64,000 nt of DNA from Rhynchonema sp. JSB1_4 (Eukaryota; Nematoda; Chromadorea; Monhysterida; Xyalidae): the NCBI GenBank assembly GCA_030248065.1, contig JASAMV010001589.1, positions 1 through 64,000 of the forward strand, given 5' to 3'. The translations under genes were made by a program, and so were the position numbers. This document shows positions 10,511-20,639 of this stretch, in pieces. The notes under the pieces were generated by a model. That model saw only the letters and a list, made by a program, of their open reading frames with translations. It ran no database searches and was not told the DNA's origin. Position 1 is the stretch's first letter. Every line of letters begins with the position of its first letter.

Positions 10511-11688
10511 CTATTCCAACAGCAACAGGAGAGCTTTGTTTAACAGTTGAAGGTCTCCTTGTCGTTCATAATCTCCTTGTCCTCCTTGATCTCCTTCATA
10601 ATCGTTCGCAAACGTTATAATGGAATCCGGCGCATCGACATCCCAAACCATGAAGTGTAGTAGATACCCTTCACCTCATTGTAATAGACATTTTATTATC
10701 TGGGTTCCTTTGTTCAAAAGCACACTTGAATTTTGCGAATGATAGTATAGTAAATTCCCAAATTCGTTGCCGCACAGTAAAATACGCCCCATAGTTAATG
10801 TCAAGTTATAAACCCGAACGCTAACCATGCGCGGTTCTGAAACATTGCGCGCAGCTGCCTGGCTGGCTGGCAAGCTGCGTGTGTGTTGGCTGACCGAATG
10901 TTTCACTAGCTGATTTTCGGGTTTAGAACCTGACATGAACTATGGGGCGTACTTTACTGTGCGGCAGCGAATTTGGAAATTTACTATACCTCTTTTCATT
11001 TGATGAAGTCGGATTTTCAGGACCGTAATGGCTTTGACGTCAGTCATATTTGCGTACCCAAATTCATGCACCGTATTTCTAAAATTCCAAAAGATAACAG
11101 TCATTAAGAAGGCATGAGCATGATAGGGTGTTTCAGTGGCTAACCCTTGGAACAAGCCTTGATTGTCGGATGGACACGTGCAACATTCATCGTTCGGCCT
11201 ACAACTGGTCAAATTAAGCTGACGTTCTTCGGTGGTCGTCACCGACCTGTCGATGGCATCAATGCCGATCAACGTGAAGTAGACTCGAGCGTCTGCACCT
11301 GTGTCGTTGGTTGACACTCGGATCCGATAATCTGGATGTATAAATCGTTTCAGTATACAGACGTCTATTCGGAAAAAGTAGAACATCAGCAATTGTGTTT
11401 CAGACATCTTATCAGAGATAAAAGTACAAAAACGACTAGTTTGTAACCGTAAGATTGATTTTTTTGAAAAACACTTTGCTGGTCCATATGGAACCTTCCG
11501 GGGCTTTGTTCGGAAATCTTTCCCGACCCTTTTCGGGGTATGGGAAAACTCCGGTAGTTTTATATAATTTTACAGGTATTCAGTAACTAACCTTTACTTT
11601 CAATGCTTTCAATGAAGACGAGCAGAAGAATGTTGATCAGCGTTTTATGCAGATTGACTACATGAGGGTAATTGATTGACAGCAGCAT
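10511..11688 (-). CDS. Secreted PLAT-domain protein
   Basis: Three minus-strand exons: 11592-11688 (signal peptide, MLLSINYPHVVN then ILLLVFIESIES), 10990-11331 and 10511-10674. Lengths 97+342+164 sum to 201 codons with matching phases, giving 200 residues. The second exon opens YRIRVSTNDTGADARVYFTL, which fits the PLAT/LH2 fold (Y-x-V-x-V-x-T, then G-A-x-A-x-V-Y-x-x-L); later MTDVKAITVLKIRLHQ fits the PLAT strand before the conserved His, and exon 3 supplies HFMVWDVDAP. PLAT domains bind lipid or membrane protein partners in polycystins, lipoxygenases and lipases; here there is no enzyme domain and no membrane segment. Exon 2 has an extra Cys cluster (NDECCTCPSD). Intron 2 consists largely of a MITE whose end touches the splice donor. 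Confidence 0.65.
10746..10988. mobile_element. Short MITE, TAGTAAATT family
   Basis: About 243 bases with inverted ends TATAGTAAATT and AATTTACTATA extending about 45 bases inward (CCGCACAGTAAAATACGCCC against its complement), flanked by TA. The same core is inside the repeat units at 3777-3976 and about 5288-5475. It sits in intron 2 of the PLAT gene, directly after the donor. Confidence 0.8.
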
Positions 11689-11689
11689 T

Positions 11690-12830
11690 ATGGTTGTTAA
11701 AAATTTCTTGGTGATTATCGGTGAAAAGTTTAGCAACGGCTTGTTGTGTTCTTAAAATTGTGAACAGTTCAGAACTAGATTAGAAGGTAGCAGACCCGTC
11801 CTTGTCATCTCTGTTGTGTTCGTAAGACCTACTTGTGTGAGTGAACCCAACAACGCATGATGGTTTCCTTGGGTTAACGGCTGTTACCCAAACAGGGACC
11901 GCCATTTGCACATAATAAATGGCAATACCAAAGGGAAATGTAATGACCAATGCAAAAACCTTACAGGGAGAACCATAGTGAATGTATGATCAAGAGTAAT
12001 CGCAAAAAAAACAGAAGCAAGTCCGTAAAATAAGTTTCGATGTCATGAAAACGGTGTCAATCCAGCGACCTCCCATCGGTACTGTGCCCGTGTCGACGAT
12101 GACGATCCGTCGCACTATCGATTCCTACAACGTTTGACCCAGGGTGCAGTCTCACCTCAGTTCACCCGTGTCATTATGTGACTGGTATCATTGGCACGTT
12201 CCTTAGTTGCAACGCTCGGCATGAAACGGCTCGACATCTTCGGTGCATTACACGCACTGCGTTCTCTCCTGATCCTTGGAACAGGCACAGCAGAAGCTTC
12301 GGACTTGAAGTACAAAGACAATCAACTTTGGATTCATTGCCGAATGCCGATAGAGTGAAAGACAAAGTTCGGAAGTGCGGACTGCGTGCCTTGAGGTTCA
12401 AGTCAGACAATGCTTTGGATTATTTAACAACGACTTGCTGCACATGTAACATCACGCGAAGAAATATACACAGACAAGTAAAAACAAACAATGATACGTT
12501 CCTTTGAGACATCATGGTCGTAGTAGCGAATACGAGACCTGAAACGCAAAATATTCCACTCCATTCTAGAGAAGCAATGGAATGCAGTAGGTTTCGTGAT
12601 AAATTTTAAGATCATGTAAGGACACAGTTGTTGCACGCTGAAGATATGAAAATAACGACCAGAGTCAAATATAAACCACATCTCAAAAATAGCGAAAGCA
12701 AAATCACTTGATTAGAATATCACTAGGTGTTGGGTAGCAGTGAGCGTTGGCCGACGTTGAACCAGATTAGTCTTTGAACATAACCAAACGTCTTGGTTAT
12801 ATCTGTATCTAGCTGCAGCATCAATAATAT
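11690..12830. other. Intergenic, nothing recognised
   Basis: Upstream of the PLAT gene and downstream of the interrupted EGF gene. Short frames exist near 12180-12500, but none shows a domain, signal peptide or splice pattern. Confidence 0.5.
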
Positions 12831-13974
12831 TCAAAATCGAAGCTGTTGACCGCCAGTCTCCCCGTGTTCCGGCTTGACGCGTGTTCGTTGTTTGTTGTAT
12901 CGAATCCAACAGGCGATCACAGTGGTCAAGGCAGTGAGGGACACAACCACTGACATCACCAACATGATCTCCCAGCGGTATTTGGCCAGCATCGAGTATG
13001 TTATTCGTTCACATCGTTTCCCACGAAAACCCTCGGGACAGAAGCACAACAGCTCGCTGTTTGGCGGAACGGTCACTTGGCACGTTCCACCGTTTTTGCA
13101 CCAATATAATTCATAACCATCTTGACAATCCACTAAACTTGAACCTTCGTCTGATCTGATCGAACATGTCAGGAAGGCACAGAGCACGGTTAAGGTGCGC
13201 GTATACTCGTTCCGAGGAACGCAAAACGTTCTGCGCAATGCAGTTCCGTGACGGAACGAAAGAACAGCGGAAACGGAAACACATGATGAGTACTTTTTGC
13301 TGGTTTTCCTTATTTTTTCTATGTAAACTGACACCGTGATTTCAAAAATGGTGAATAGAATGTCACCAAAAGAACAGAACTATTTGAATTCACGCACTCA
13401 AAACGCTTTGATGTGATCGCACCACAATGCAGCCAGTTCACGGCTTCGTTGTGTAATGTGTGTAAATAACGCAAATTGTAAGAAAGTCAGAAATGCCAGG
13501 GGCACTTTTTGAAGTCAAAATTAGGTTATTTGAACGACAAAGGCTTGCCCACAACTGTTTCATTTACCACGGACATGGAAGACCGCCAAGTTAGTCGTCC
13601 TGAGAAAGATCTGGAATGCTTTTTGTTGTTTCACGACGAAAAAAACGCTTATTTCACATCGCGGTGTCAAAAAAATAAAAGTTTTGGCCTCTCCGAACTC
13701 CAGTGATGCTCATTTCAATTGAACAACCTCGAGGAACAGCACAAAAAGTCAAAATGTTTTGACTTCGTTCTTTCTGTTCCGCGGAACGTTTTTTTGTTCC
13801 TTCTCGATTGCGTCAGATCGTTCCGTGTGACGTGCGTATACTCGTTTCCGCTGTTCCTCGGGTGAAGTATACGCGGGTCACCGGAAATAATCGTTCCTTC
13901 ACTGTTCTTTCTGTTCCGCGGAATGAGTATACGCGCACCTTTAACGTCACGAAATTAATAAGAGCAGGGATCAT
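12831..13974 (-). pseudogene. EGF-domain type I membrane protein, copy 2, split by a MITE
   Basis: The EGF and membrane parts are read from 13189 down to the stop at 12831: DEGSSLVDC, an EGF module of about 40 residues (CKNGGTC ... CFCPEGFRGKRC), LAKYRWE, a transmembrane segment and the tail WIRYNKQRTRVK, nearly identical to the gene at 6841. The signal peptide is broken: its start (ATG at 13974, MIPALINFVT) and its end (LTVLCAFLTCS) lie on either side of a TTAA-flanked element at 13190-13944. The flanking pieces 13941-13974 and 12831-13189 add to 393 bases, exactly 131 codons, so they were one frame before insertion. With the element present the frame shifts, so this allele is probably null unless the element is spliced out. 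Confidence 0.75.
13190..13944. mobile_element. TTAA-flanked MITE, piggyBac-like
   Basis: The left end TTAAGGTGCGCGTATACTCG and the right end CGAGTATACGCGCACC-like (as GAGTATACGCGCACCTTTAA) are inverted and each abuts TTAA, the target of piggyBac-superfamily elements. Subterminal GTTCCG/CGGAAC palindromes are frequent (13215-13260, 13785-13925). No transposase frame in 755 bases. It interrupts the signal peptide of the EGF gene. Confidence 0.7.
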
Positions 13975-14619
13975 TTCTGCTTCTGTTTCACAACAGTGAC
14001 TGTTATCAAGGACGGAACTTACATTATGTAGTTGAAGTGCGTTGCTCAAGCTTAGTTCACGTCTAGCCAGCTTAAGAAAATTTGTTTGCTCTCCAAGACC
14101 ATTGCTTTTCTTCAGACTTGAGCCCAGGTCGCGAACGGCGTTGCCACCATTATGTGCCAAACGGCCGTGCGTCAGAATTGTGTTTATTGCACAAATTCGG
14201 TCTTTTTGTTAGTGTTCTGCTTGTGCCATTGAGCTGTCCCAGATCGGTCACTTCGAAGTCATAAAAATGCATACCGTTTGCGTTCGATGCGGGGTTCGAT
14301 CCTAAACAAACAATATCTGTGCTTGCTCAGAAAACCTTTGATTGACAAAATGAATTGAATCGTAATTGATTGAGTTGACAATTCACACTGTTTCTTCAAC
14401 AATAATGATTCTGAGTTTCTTCAGTTCATGCGACTTACACATGTAGTTTTGTCATTGACAATTTTTACAATTGGCAAACTGCAAAGGCCGTTCGTTCTCT
14501 CCAACACGAAACAAATTTTCCCACGCTGATTGGTTGTGATGAGCTCGCCAGCCAACCAGCGGGCGAGGATTTGTTTCGTGTTGCGTGAGAGAACGAAGTA
14601 TAGTTAGGCCTCAACAATT

Positions 14620-14945
14620 TGTAACCAAAGCAATGGCACAATAATCATTCTCGGCAAATAGCAGGTGTCACGTAAAAATCGTATTTGGCCAGAGTTGAGA
14701 ATATGGGATGTTAACAATGTATTCCATGGTATCTCACACGACTGATGCATAGATACAGGGCAATCGGCGGCGGAAGGCTCATCAGACACGTTCCACCGTT
14801 CAGGCAGTAAATTTTTTGCAAGTGCCTATATATACAATTCACCAGGCCTGATCCCTCGTCTGAGCAAATTTGTAAGAGATGATTCTGAATGGATGCAAAC
14901 AAAGAAGTGGAAGAATTTTGTTGCGACTCTCATTTTCAGCTTCTG
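14620..14945 (-). pseudogene. Decayed EGF-domain gene, copy 3
   Basis: A minus-strand remnant of the same family. A signal-like start MRVATKFFHFFVCIH (ATG near 14930) is one frame off from DEGSGLVNC ... YCLNGGTCLM ... YHGIHC. A stop then precedes HPIFSTLAKYDFYVT, which matches the LAKYRWE juxtamembrane block of the intact copies before the frame dies. The third and fourth cysteine pattern is damaged. A frameshift, a stop and loss of the membrane segment make it a pseudogene. Confidence 0.6.
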
Positions 14946-15046
14946 CGCTGCAATAAAAAAAAATGATTTTATCAGAACTTCAAAAAAAAACTGACTGTAG
15001 TGCACTGGTCGATCTTGTTCGTTGTCTAGACGATCGATGCAGAATG

Positions 15047-15273
15047 TATAGGCAATCCGCCAGCTCATGGCACTCGCACGCACGCGCTGCATGCTGCATT
15101 ACTGCCGTCAATGAATGCATCTATTCTCTGCAGTTATCCGTTGAAACATCCCCAAATTTTGCAACAGTGCAGAAAAGTGTTATGGCAAGCAGCAAATGAA
15201 AACCGGATAAACTAAATCGTGGTCATCAAAATGTGTCACTCGCTCAAAGTGTACATTTTGTTTAGAAAGGCGT
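15047..15273. mobile_element. MITE, TAGGCAATCC family, truncated copy
   Basis: Starts TATAGGCAATCCGCCAGCTC and shares over 200 bases with the complete copy at 41355-41640 (in the other orientation), including CTGCAGTTATCCGTTGAAAC. It stops where the foldback element begins at about 15274. Confidence 0.7.
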
Positions 15274-16263
15274 GTGCAAGGGACATAATTCATATTTTGG
15301 AAAATGGGACCATTTTTTGTTGCTGGAACTGAAAGCCGCAATCAAGGTGACCATCCTTCAAGAAGTACCGTCGAAAAGTGCATGAACTGTCAAAGGTGCC
15401 AAGGTGCACCTCTGGGAGTATAGCCCCTGATCTAGCCGCCCCCGACATGATTTTCAGGCATCGTACGGAGCGCACTTCACCGAACGAACGAAGTTGGAAA
15501 ATCGATGTTGCACGATATGATCGTCACACCGACGGAGGAGTTGAAAAATCTAAGTCCTTCAAAAAGGCCATTTCGCGATTCTGAACCGGTTCTGGACCGG
15601 TCAATTTGCCGTATTGGTTTATGTTTCATTGAGTGCACCAGTGTCGGTGTCCACTCGGGGTCGATACCTTTGGTGGACCACCTTCTGTTGCGTCCCCAAT
15701 GTATAGTCTTATATATGTAATCACCGAAACATTTTCAGTTCGATGTGTCAACAAGTGTCAACGGATCGGAAGTCAAATGAAAATGTTTCGGTGATTCTTA
15801 TAAGACTATGCACATTGGGGACGCAACAGAAGGTGGTCCCCGAAGGTATCGACCTCTACGAGTGGACACCGACACTGGTGCACTTCAATGAACATAAACC
15901 AATACGGCAATTTGACCGGTTCCAGAACCGGTTTCAGATCGCGAAATGAGCCTTTTTGAAGGACTTATGTTTTTCAACTCACTCCCGTCGGTGTGACGAT
16001 CATATCGTGCAACATCGATTTTCCAACTTCGTTCGTTCGGTGGTGCTGCTTCCGTACGATGCCTGAAAATCATGTCTGGGGGCGGCTAGTCAGTTGGTGC
16101 TTATACTCCCAGAGGGTGCACCTTTGGCACACTTTTTGACAGTTCATTTGACACTTTTAGACGGTACTTCTTTTTGAAGGATGGTCACCTTGATTGCGGC
16201 TTTCACTTCCAGCAATAAAAATGGTCCCATTTTGCAAATATGAATTTGTCCCTTGCACTTTAG
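15274..16263. mobile_element. Foldback element A
   Basis: Two arms of about 460-490 bases in inverted orientation, starting GTGCAAGGGACATAATTCAT and ending with the complement, around a spacer of about 50 bases near 15738-15785. The arms are nearly perfect complements apart from small deletions. Nearly identical to element B at 16628-17661, but its spacer is in the opposite orientation. No coding capacity; frames seen in it are mirrored noise. Confidence 0.85.
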
Positions 16264-16627
16264 GACACCAAGACGATAATCCCATTCTACCACGCATAGC
16301 GCTGATGTGTACATAAAGTGCCGAATCATCTGCAGCAAAAATTTTTGCCGAAACCATGATGGAAGGTTAATTATGTTGGCAATATGTCAAGCATCTTTTC
16401 TATAAGCGCGCATTTATGCAATGCGTTTGTACAACAAACATGGATTGCCCATATTCACTGCACAATATACTTACCTAACTTTCACACCATTGTGGCAAAC
16501 TTGGCGTGAGTCAGAATTGTGCTTTCATTTGATTCGGTCTCATGTATTTAGCTGCCCTTGACCGATCCACCACAGTGGTCAGATGCACAATGGGCCAATC
16601 GTTTCATCGTCAACCTTGGTCGTCAAC

Positions 16628-17661
16628 TTAAAGTGCAAGGGACATAATTCATATTTGCAAAATGGGACCATTTTTTATTGCTGGAAGTGAAAGCCGCAAT
16701 CAAGGTGACCATCCTTCAAAAAGAAGTACCGTCTAAAAGTGTCAAATGAACTGTCAAAAAGTGTGCCAAAAGTGCACCTCTGGGAGTATAAGCACCAACT
16801 GATCTAGCCGCCCCCGGACATGATTTTCAGGCATCGTATACGGAAGCAGCACATCACCGAACGAACGAAGTTGGAAAATCGATGTTGCACGATATGATCG
16901 TCACACCGACGGAGTGAGTTGAAAAATCATAAGTCCTTCAAAAAGGCTCATTTCGCGATTCTGAAACCGGTTCTGGAACCGGTCAAATTTGCCGTATTGG
17001 TTTATGTTTCATTGAAGTGCACCAGTGTCGGTGTCCACTCGTAGAGGTCGATACCTTTGGTGGACCACCTTCTGTTGCGTCCCCAATGTACATAGTCTTA
17101 TACAAATCACCGAAACATTTTCATTTGACTTCCGATCCGTTGACACTTGTTGACACATCGAACTGAAAATGTTTCGGTGATTACATATATAAGACTATGT
17201 ACATTGGGGACGCAACAGAAGGTGGTCCACCAAAGGTATCGACCTCTACGAGTGGACACCGACACTGGTGCACTTCAATGAAACATAAACCAATACGGCA
17301 AATTTGACCGGTTCCAGAACCGGTTTCAGAATCGCGAAATGAGCCTTTTTGAAGGACTTATGATTTTTCAACTCACTCCGTCGGTGTGACGATCATATCG
17401 TGCAACATCGATTTTCCAACTTCGTTCGTTCGGTGATGTGCTGCTTCCGTACGATGCCTGAAAATCATGTCCGGGGGGCGGCTAGATCAGTTGGTGCTTA
17501 TACTCCCAGAGGTGCACCTTTGGCATACTTTTTGACAGTTCATTTGACACTTTTCGACGGTACTTCTTTTTGAAGGATGGTCACCTTGATTGCGGCTTTC
17601 AGTTCCAGCAACAAAAAATGGTCCCATTTTCCAAATATGAATTATGTCCCTTGCACTTTAA
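16628..17661. mobile_element. Foldback element B, TTAA-flanked
   Basis: About 1034 bases, arms of about 490-500 bases. Its ends TTAAAGTGCAAGGG and CCCTTGCACTTTAA carry TTAA on both sides, as in piggyBac-type insertion. The arms meet near 17120-17170 around the spacer TTCATTTGACTTCCGATCCG, which is the reverse complement of the spacer of element A. Confidence 0.85.
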
Positions 17662-17775
17662 GCTCTGAATGAGCGCGAGAAATATATATACATTTCATAC
17701 ATGGCACAAGGGGTGAGGTGGCGACAAGAGTTGCGACGATCTGAGTTGATGACATGAATATAAAGCACACAAATG

Positions 17776-18087
17776 TCATACACAATTTTTACGCATAAAT
17801 ATTGTGCCTATAGACTTCAACGTAATGAAAACAGTTGTGCTAATAGTAGGCGTGTGAGAGAAAAACTTTTGCTTGCCATGATAACCAGGTAGACAATCGC
17901 AGCTGTAGATCGCATGATCTGAATTCAGCAACGATACCATACAAGTTCCTCCGTGCTTGCAATACCCCGAAGGCGCATTGGGACACTTGACGCGGCCTGT
18001 TTCTTCTGGGGAATCTGTTGACCACCAGCAAGCCGAAACGATAGTGTGGCACAATTGGATTAGGAGGATAATTGTTATTGAGCTCAT
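17776..18087 (-). CDS. EGF-domain secreted protein, copy 4, incomplete
   Basis: From the ATG at 18087: a signal peptide (MSSITIILLIQLCHTIVSA), then an EGF-like domain, KCPNAPSGYCKHGGTCM ... YSCDCLPGYHGK, closely like the copy at 6841. The domain is cut after HGKQ: the sixth cysteine and the LAKYRWE/membrane block are absent and the frame runs on into unrelated sequence. Either the last exon lies elsewhere downstream or this is a truncated relic. No good donor is visible right after the break. Confidence 0.5.
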   Translation of the reverse strand: MSSITIILLIQLCHTIVSACWWSTDSPEETGRVKCPNAPSGYCKHGGTCMVSLLNSDHAIYSCDCLPGYHGKQKFFSHTPTISTTVFITLKSIGTIFMRKNCV

Positions 18088-18366
18088 TTTTTTCACAAGT
18101 GGGTAGAAAGCTGATGACTACTATGTTTGAGAAAACTGTGGGCCTTAACACGAACACTGTATAACATGTACTGTATAGTTTGCTAGACATGACGTTGGCA
18201 GCCTTTTGTTGAGAAACTTTCCAAAAACACTTCAGCTGCCTCGTTCGACCTTTCAATGTTTTGTTATCACACCCATTCTCGTGTTTAGCCAAAAATGAGC
18301 AATATCATATTTGAAAATAATAAAGCACAAAGATCGCTGAGTGGGCGGAATTGCAAGCTAAAATTT

Positions 18367-18645
18367 CTACCTGAAATGTGGATGAGAATTACATACAGTA
18401 TGCACGTTTCCTCCTGGAATTCGACTGAGGGCAGACTGCACTTGCAGCGTCGGTTTCCAACACATCAAAAGTGACCAGAGCACAGGCACAACACCATCGG
18501 TAGGGCCATAGTGGCATCTTGTCAACTTTTTTCGACGGGCTTCGAACCTTTGAGCGCAGTGACAGAAATGTATGAGTTCGGCTTCTCTAATTGGGCCCAT
18601 GTCTCCATTTGTGCACGCTTCATCACTACAGCTTCGGTTGGTCAA
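18367..18645 (-). CDS. EGF-like exon with membrane segment, tentative
   Basis: An open minus-strand frame with CSDEACTNGDMG ... HFCHCAQRFEARRKKLTRC, resembling an EGF module, followed by a moderately hydrophobic VVPVLWSLLMCW. No ATG at its start, so it would be an internal exon. Its neighbours on both sides are EGF-family genes. It could belong with the truncated EGF start at 19097. Confidence 0.3.
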   Translation of the reverse strand: MTNRSCSDEACTNGDMGPIREAELIHFCHCAQRFEARRKKLTRCHYGPTDGVVPVLWSLLMCWKPTLQVQSALSRIPGGNVHTVCNSHPHFR

Positions 18646-18923
18646 AATTTATAGAACTTGCGTGTGTGTAGTTTTGACAGTGGTGATTTCCAGATGCATG
18701 TACTCACTTTCTACTCAAATACATAGGACAAACCGTTGAGGTTAGCAAGGTAATGATCATAATCGTTTTTATGGCTCATTTCGCAGACGTGGGCAAAAAG
18801 AAAAGGTGCGAAGGAATTCTTCAGCGTGATGTCAGGCGATGAACTGCGCTTGCTCATGAACATAATTAACAAACGATGCTTGAACATTTTATGATATATC
18901 CGATTGATATGATTTTGGCCCAC

Positions 18924-19097
18924 CTATTCCGGGGGGCACAGACAGGAGATGACATTGTCGTGGATCAAGCACGTCCCGCCATTGAAGCAGTATTGGCCGT
19001 CCAGGAACACGTCAGGACCCGGCTCATTGGAGTCGGATGCAATCGCTATTCGCATTGAAATCTGCAGCAGGGCGGCGATCAACAGATGTGCTTTCAT
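18924..19097 (-). pseudogene. EGF-domain gene, copy 5, stops inside the domain
   Basis: The ATG at 19097 opens a signal peptide (MKAHLLIAALLQISMRIAIA), then GQYCFNGGTCLIHDNVISC and CLCPPE, and a TAG stop at 18924 inside the EGF domain before its last cysteine. The frame stays open beyond the stop for about 70 codons to 18711, but that part has no EGF or membrane character. Most likely a decayed family member; a very short secreted half-EGF peptide is the alternative. Confidence 0.45.
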
Positions 19098-19149
19098 GTT
19101 CTTTGTGGATGTGGTACTCTTGACTGGACTAAACTGACCGTTTTCGAAA

Positions 19150-19930
19150 CAGTTGGCTTGGTAATTAATTCGAAGCTAACAGCGCTCTTATTAGAAATGC
19201 ACTGTCTGCCCGGGGCAGCTGTTTCTTGACCAAAGTTACATCTGTTGATCATCGTGGCGCTGGATTTTTTGTAAAAGAAATGTGGACATTATTGTCAGTT
19301 ATTTGAAGTTTGCTTCAGACCCGCCATTTGATCATGGATTGTGCTGAAAAGATATCGTGTCGTGACTTTTGTTAAGTTCAGCCAACACATGACCCCAGAG
19401 GTTGTCACACACACATTTATGTTCAATAAAAATAATCTGACTAGGCATAGTCGGCTTAATAAGCAACATTTGGAACCAGGTAAAAAATAGCCATAAGTCA
19501 TTATATAATTGAAAAACTTACTGATACAATCATGGCAGCACCGCATTATCGTAGAATACAAGCTGAATAACATTAAAATAATTGCATAATTATTTTAATC
19601 TTAAACAAATATTTTCATCAAGGTTTAATAGAAAAAAAAAGCATAAATACAAGCTAATAGAAAAAAAGCATAAATACAAGCCAATGATGGCACCGGTACT
19701 GAGCTAGGGAATGAAAATAGTCATGCCAATTAAAAAAATACACATCATGGTTCTGGTTTGAACCGATAATCACAAAATGCACGTTTAAAGATTTTTGTGC
19801 ACGAAGTAAAATAATCGTGGCCAAATCAAGTCGATAATCGGCTGAAGTGAAAGTTACGGTTGATGTTTTAAATTCCACTTTTTCAACCATAACGGCAATG
19901 AATTACCCGTCAATACCATAAGTTATAATT
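19150..19930. other. Intergenic with a short tandem repeat
   Basis: No gene recognised. A unit of about 28 bases (TAATAGAAAAAAAGCATAAA and a few more) is repeated twice at about 19627-19682. Confidence 0.5.
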
Positions 19931-19940
19931 GCCAATTTAG

Positions 19941-20630
19941 TCACAATTCGGTGGGTTTGCCCTTGCCGTCCCCCTGTGACGCCTGTCGATACGACCCCCT
20001 ACTGCTCGTGCTTCGATGACGCCGACTTCTGGCGCGAACCAACAAATAGATAATGGCTACACACGCAAACACTACAATAATGCCAATTACAACAAATAAA
20101 ATTATAGACGTCGTAGACAGGAACCCTGTGGCAGACCTAGGCCCCTCTTGGTCACCCTCCCTGACTGCAAGGTCGTCCTGCGGTCTGTCCGTCGGCAGAT
20201 TGAATTGAACGCCGCCCGCTTTGTCCGCATGGTCATGATCTGCAGCCGGTTGAGGTTTGTTGAGATTGTGGTCATCCAGTTTGTGACCATGAGTCGGCCT
20301 TGTTGTCTCAGGCTGAGTCGGCCATCGGGTTTTGACGACGGTGCGTGTTGCTGATGTTTCATGCAGCTCTTGGTCTGGGTCTTGCGTCGTCACGTCAGGT
20401 CCTGGTCCGGCGCCGGAACCCTCGATGCCGGCGGCAATATCCTCATCGTCCGACACTGATAACGGGCCAGCGCCACTTTGTTCCGCTAAATGATTGGTGC
20501 TCGGCCCAGACCGCGACGCTTGTACAGCAGACGACCATTCTTCAATGGGCTCCTCCTCGTGAAGACTTTGTGTGTTGATTGTTGTCAGGAAAAGGAATAG
20601 AAGAATGAGATTGACGCGTGGTGATGTCAT
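19941..20630 (-). CDS. Syndecan-like proteoglycan core, single-pass
   Basis: Single-exon gene of 229 residues starting at the ATG at 20630. It has a signal peptide (about 1-21), then an ectodomain of about 150 residues rich in acidic residues, P, G and T. A likely glycosaminoglycan attachment site is DDEDIAAGIEGSGAG (residues about 61-75), with another Ser-Gly at AEQSGAG. A hydrophobic span of about 25 residues (IILFVVIGIIVVFACVAIIY) and a basic tail RARSRRHRSTSSRGSY follow. The C-terminus is PTEL, a class I PDZ-binding form. Size and layout match syndecans, but the canonical C2 ending EFYA is missing, so this is syndecan-like by architecture and not a firm orthologue. It would act at the cell surface as a co-receptor carrying heparan or chondroitin sulfate. 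Confidence 0.6.
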   Translation of the reverse strand: MTSPRVNLILLFLFLTTINTQSLHEEEPIEEWSSAVQASRSGPSTNHLAEQSGAGPLSVSDDEDIAAGIEGSGAGPGPDVTTQDPDQELHETSATRTVVKTRWPTQPETTRPTHGHKLDDHNLNKPQPAADHDHADKAGGVQFNLPTDRPQDDLAVREGDQEGPRSATGFLSTTSIILFVVIGIIVVFACVAIIYLLVRARSRRHRSTSSRGSYRQASQGDGKGKPTEL

Positions 20631-20639
20631 GCCGGTAAT

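Noticed and set aside
10125..10620. Overlapping open frames rich in Phe or Lys
   Set aside because: They are produced by the poly-T tract at 10260-10330 and have no domain or splice support.
15290..17660. Several 60-70 codon frames on both strands
   Set aside because: They mirror one another across the foldback arms and disappear as coding signal once the inverted repeats are recognised.
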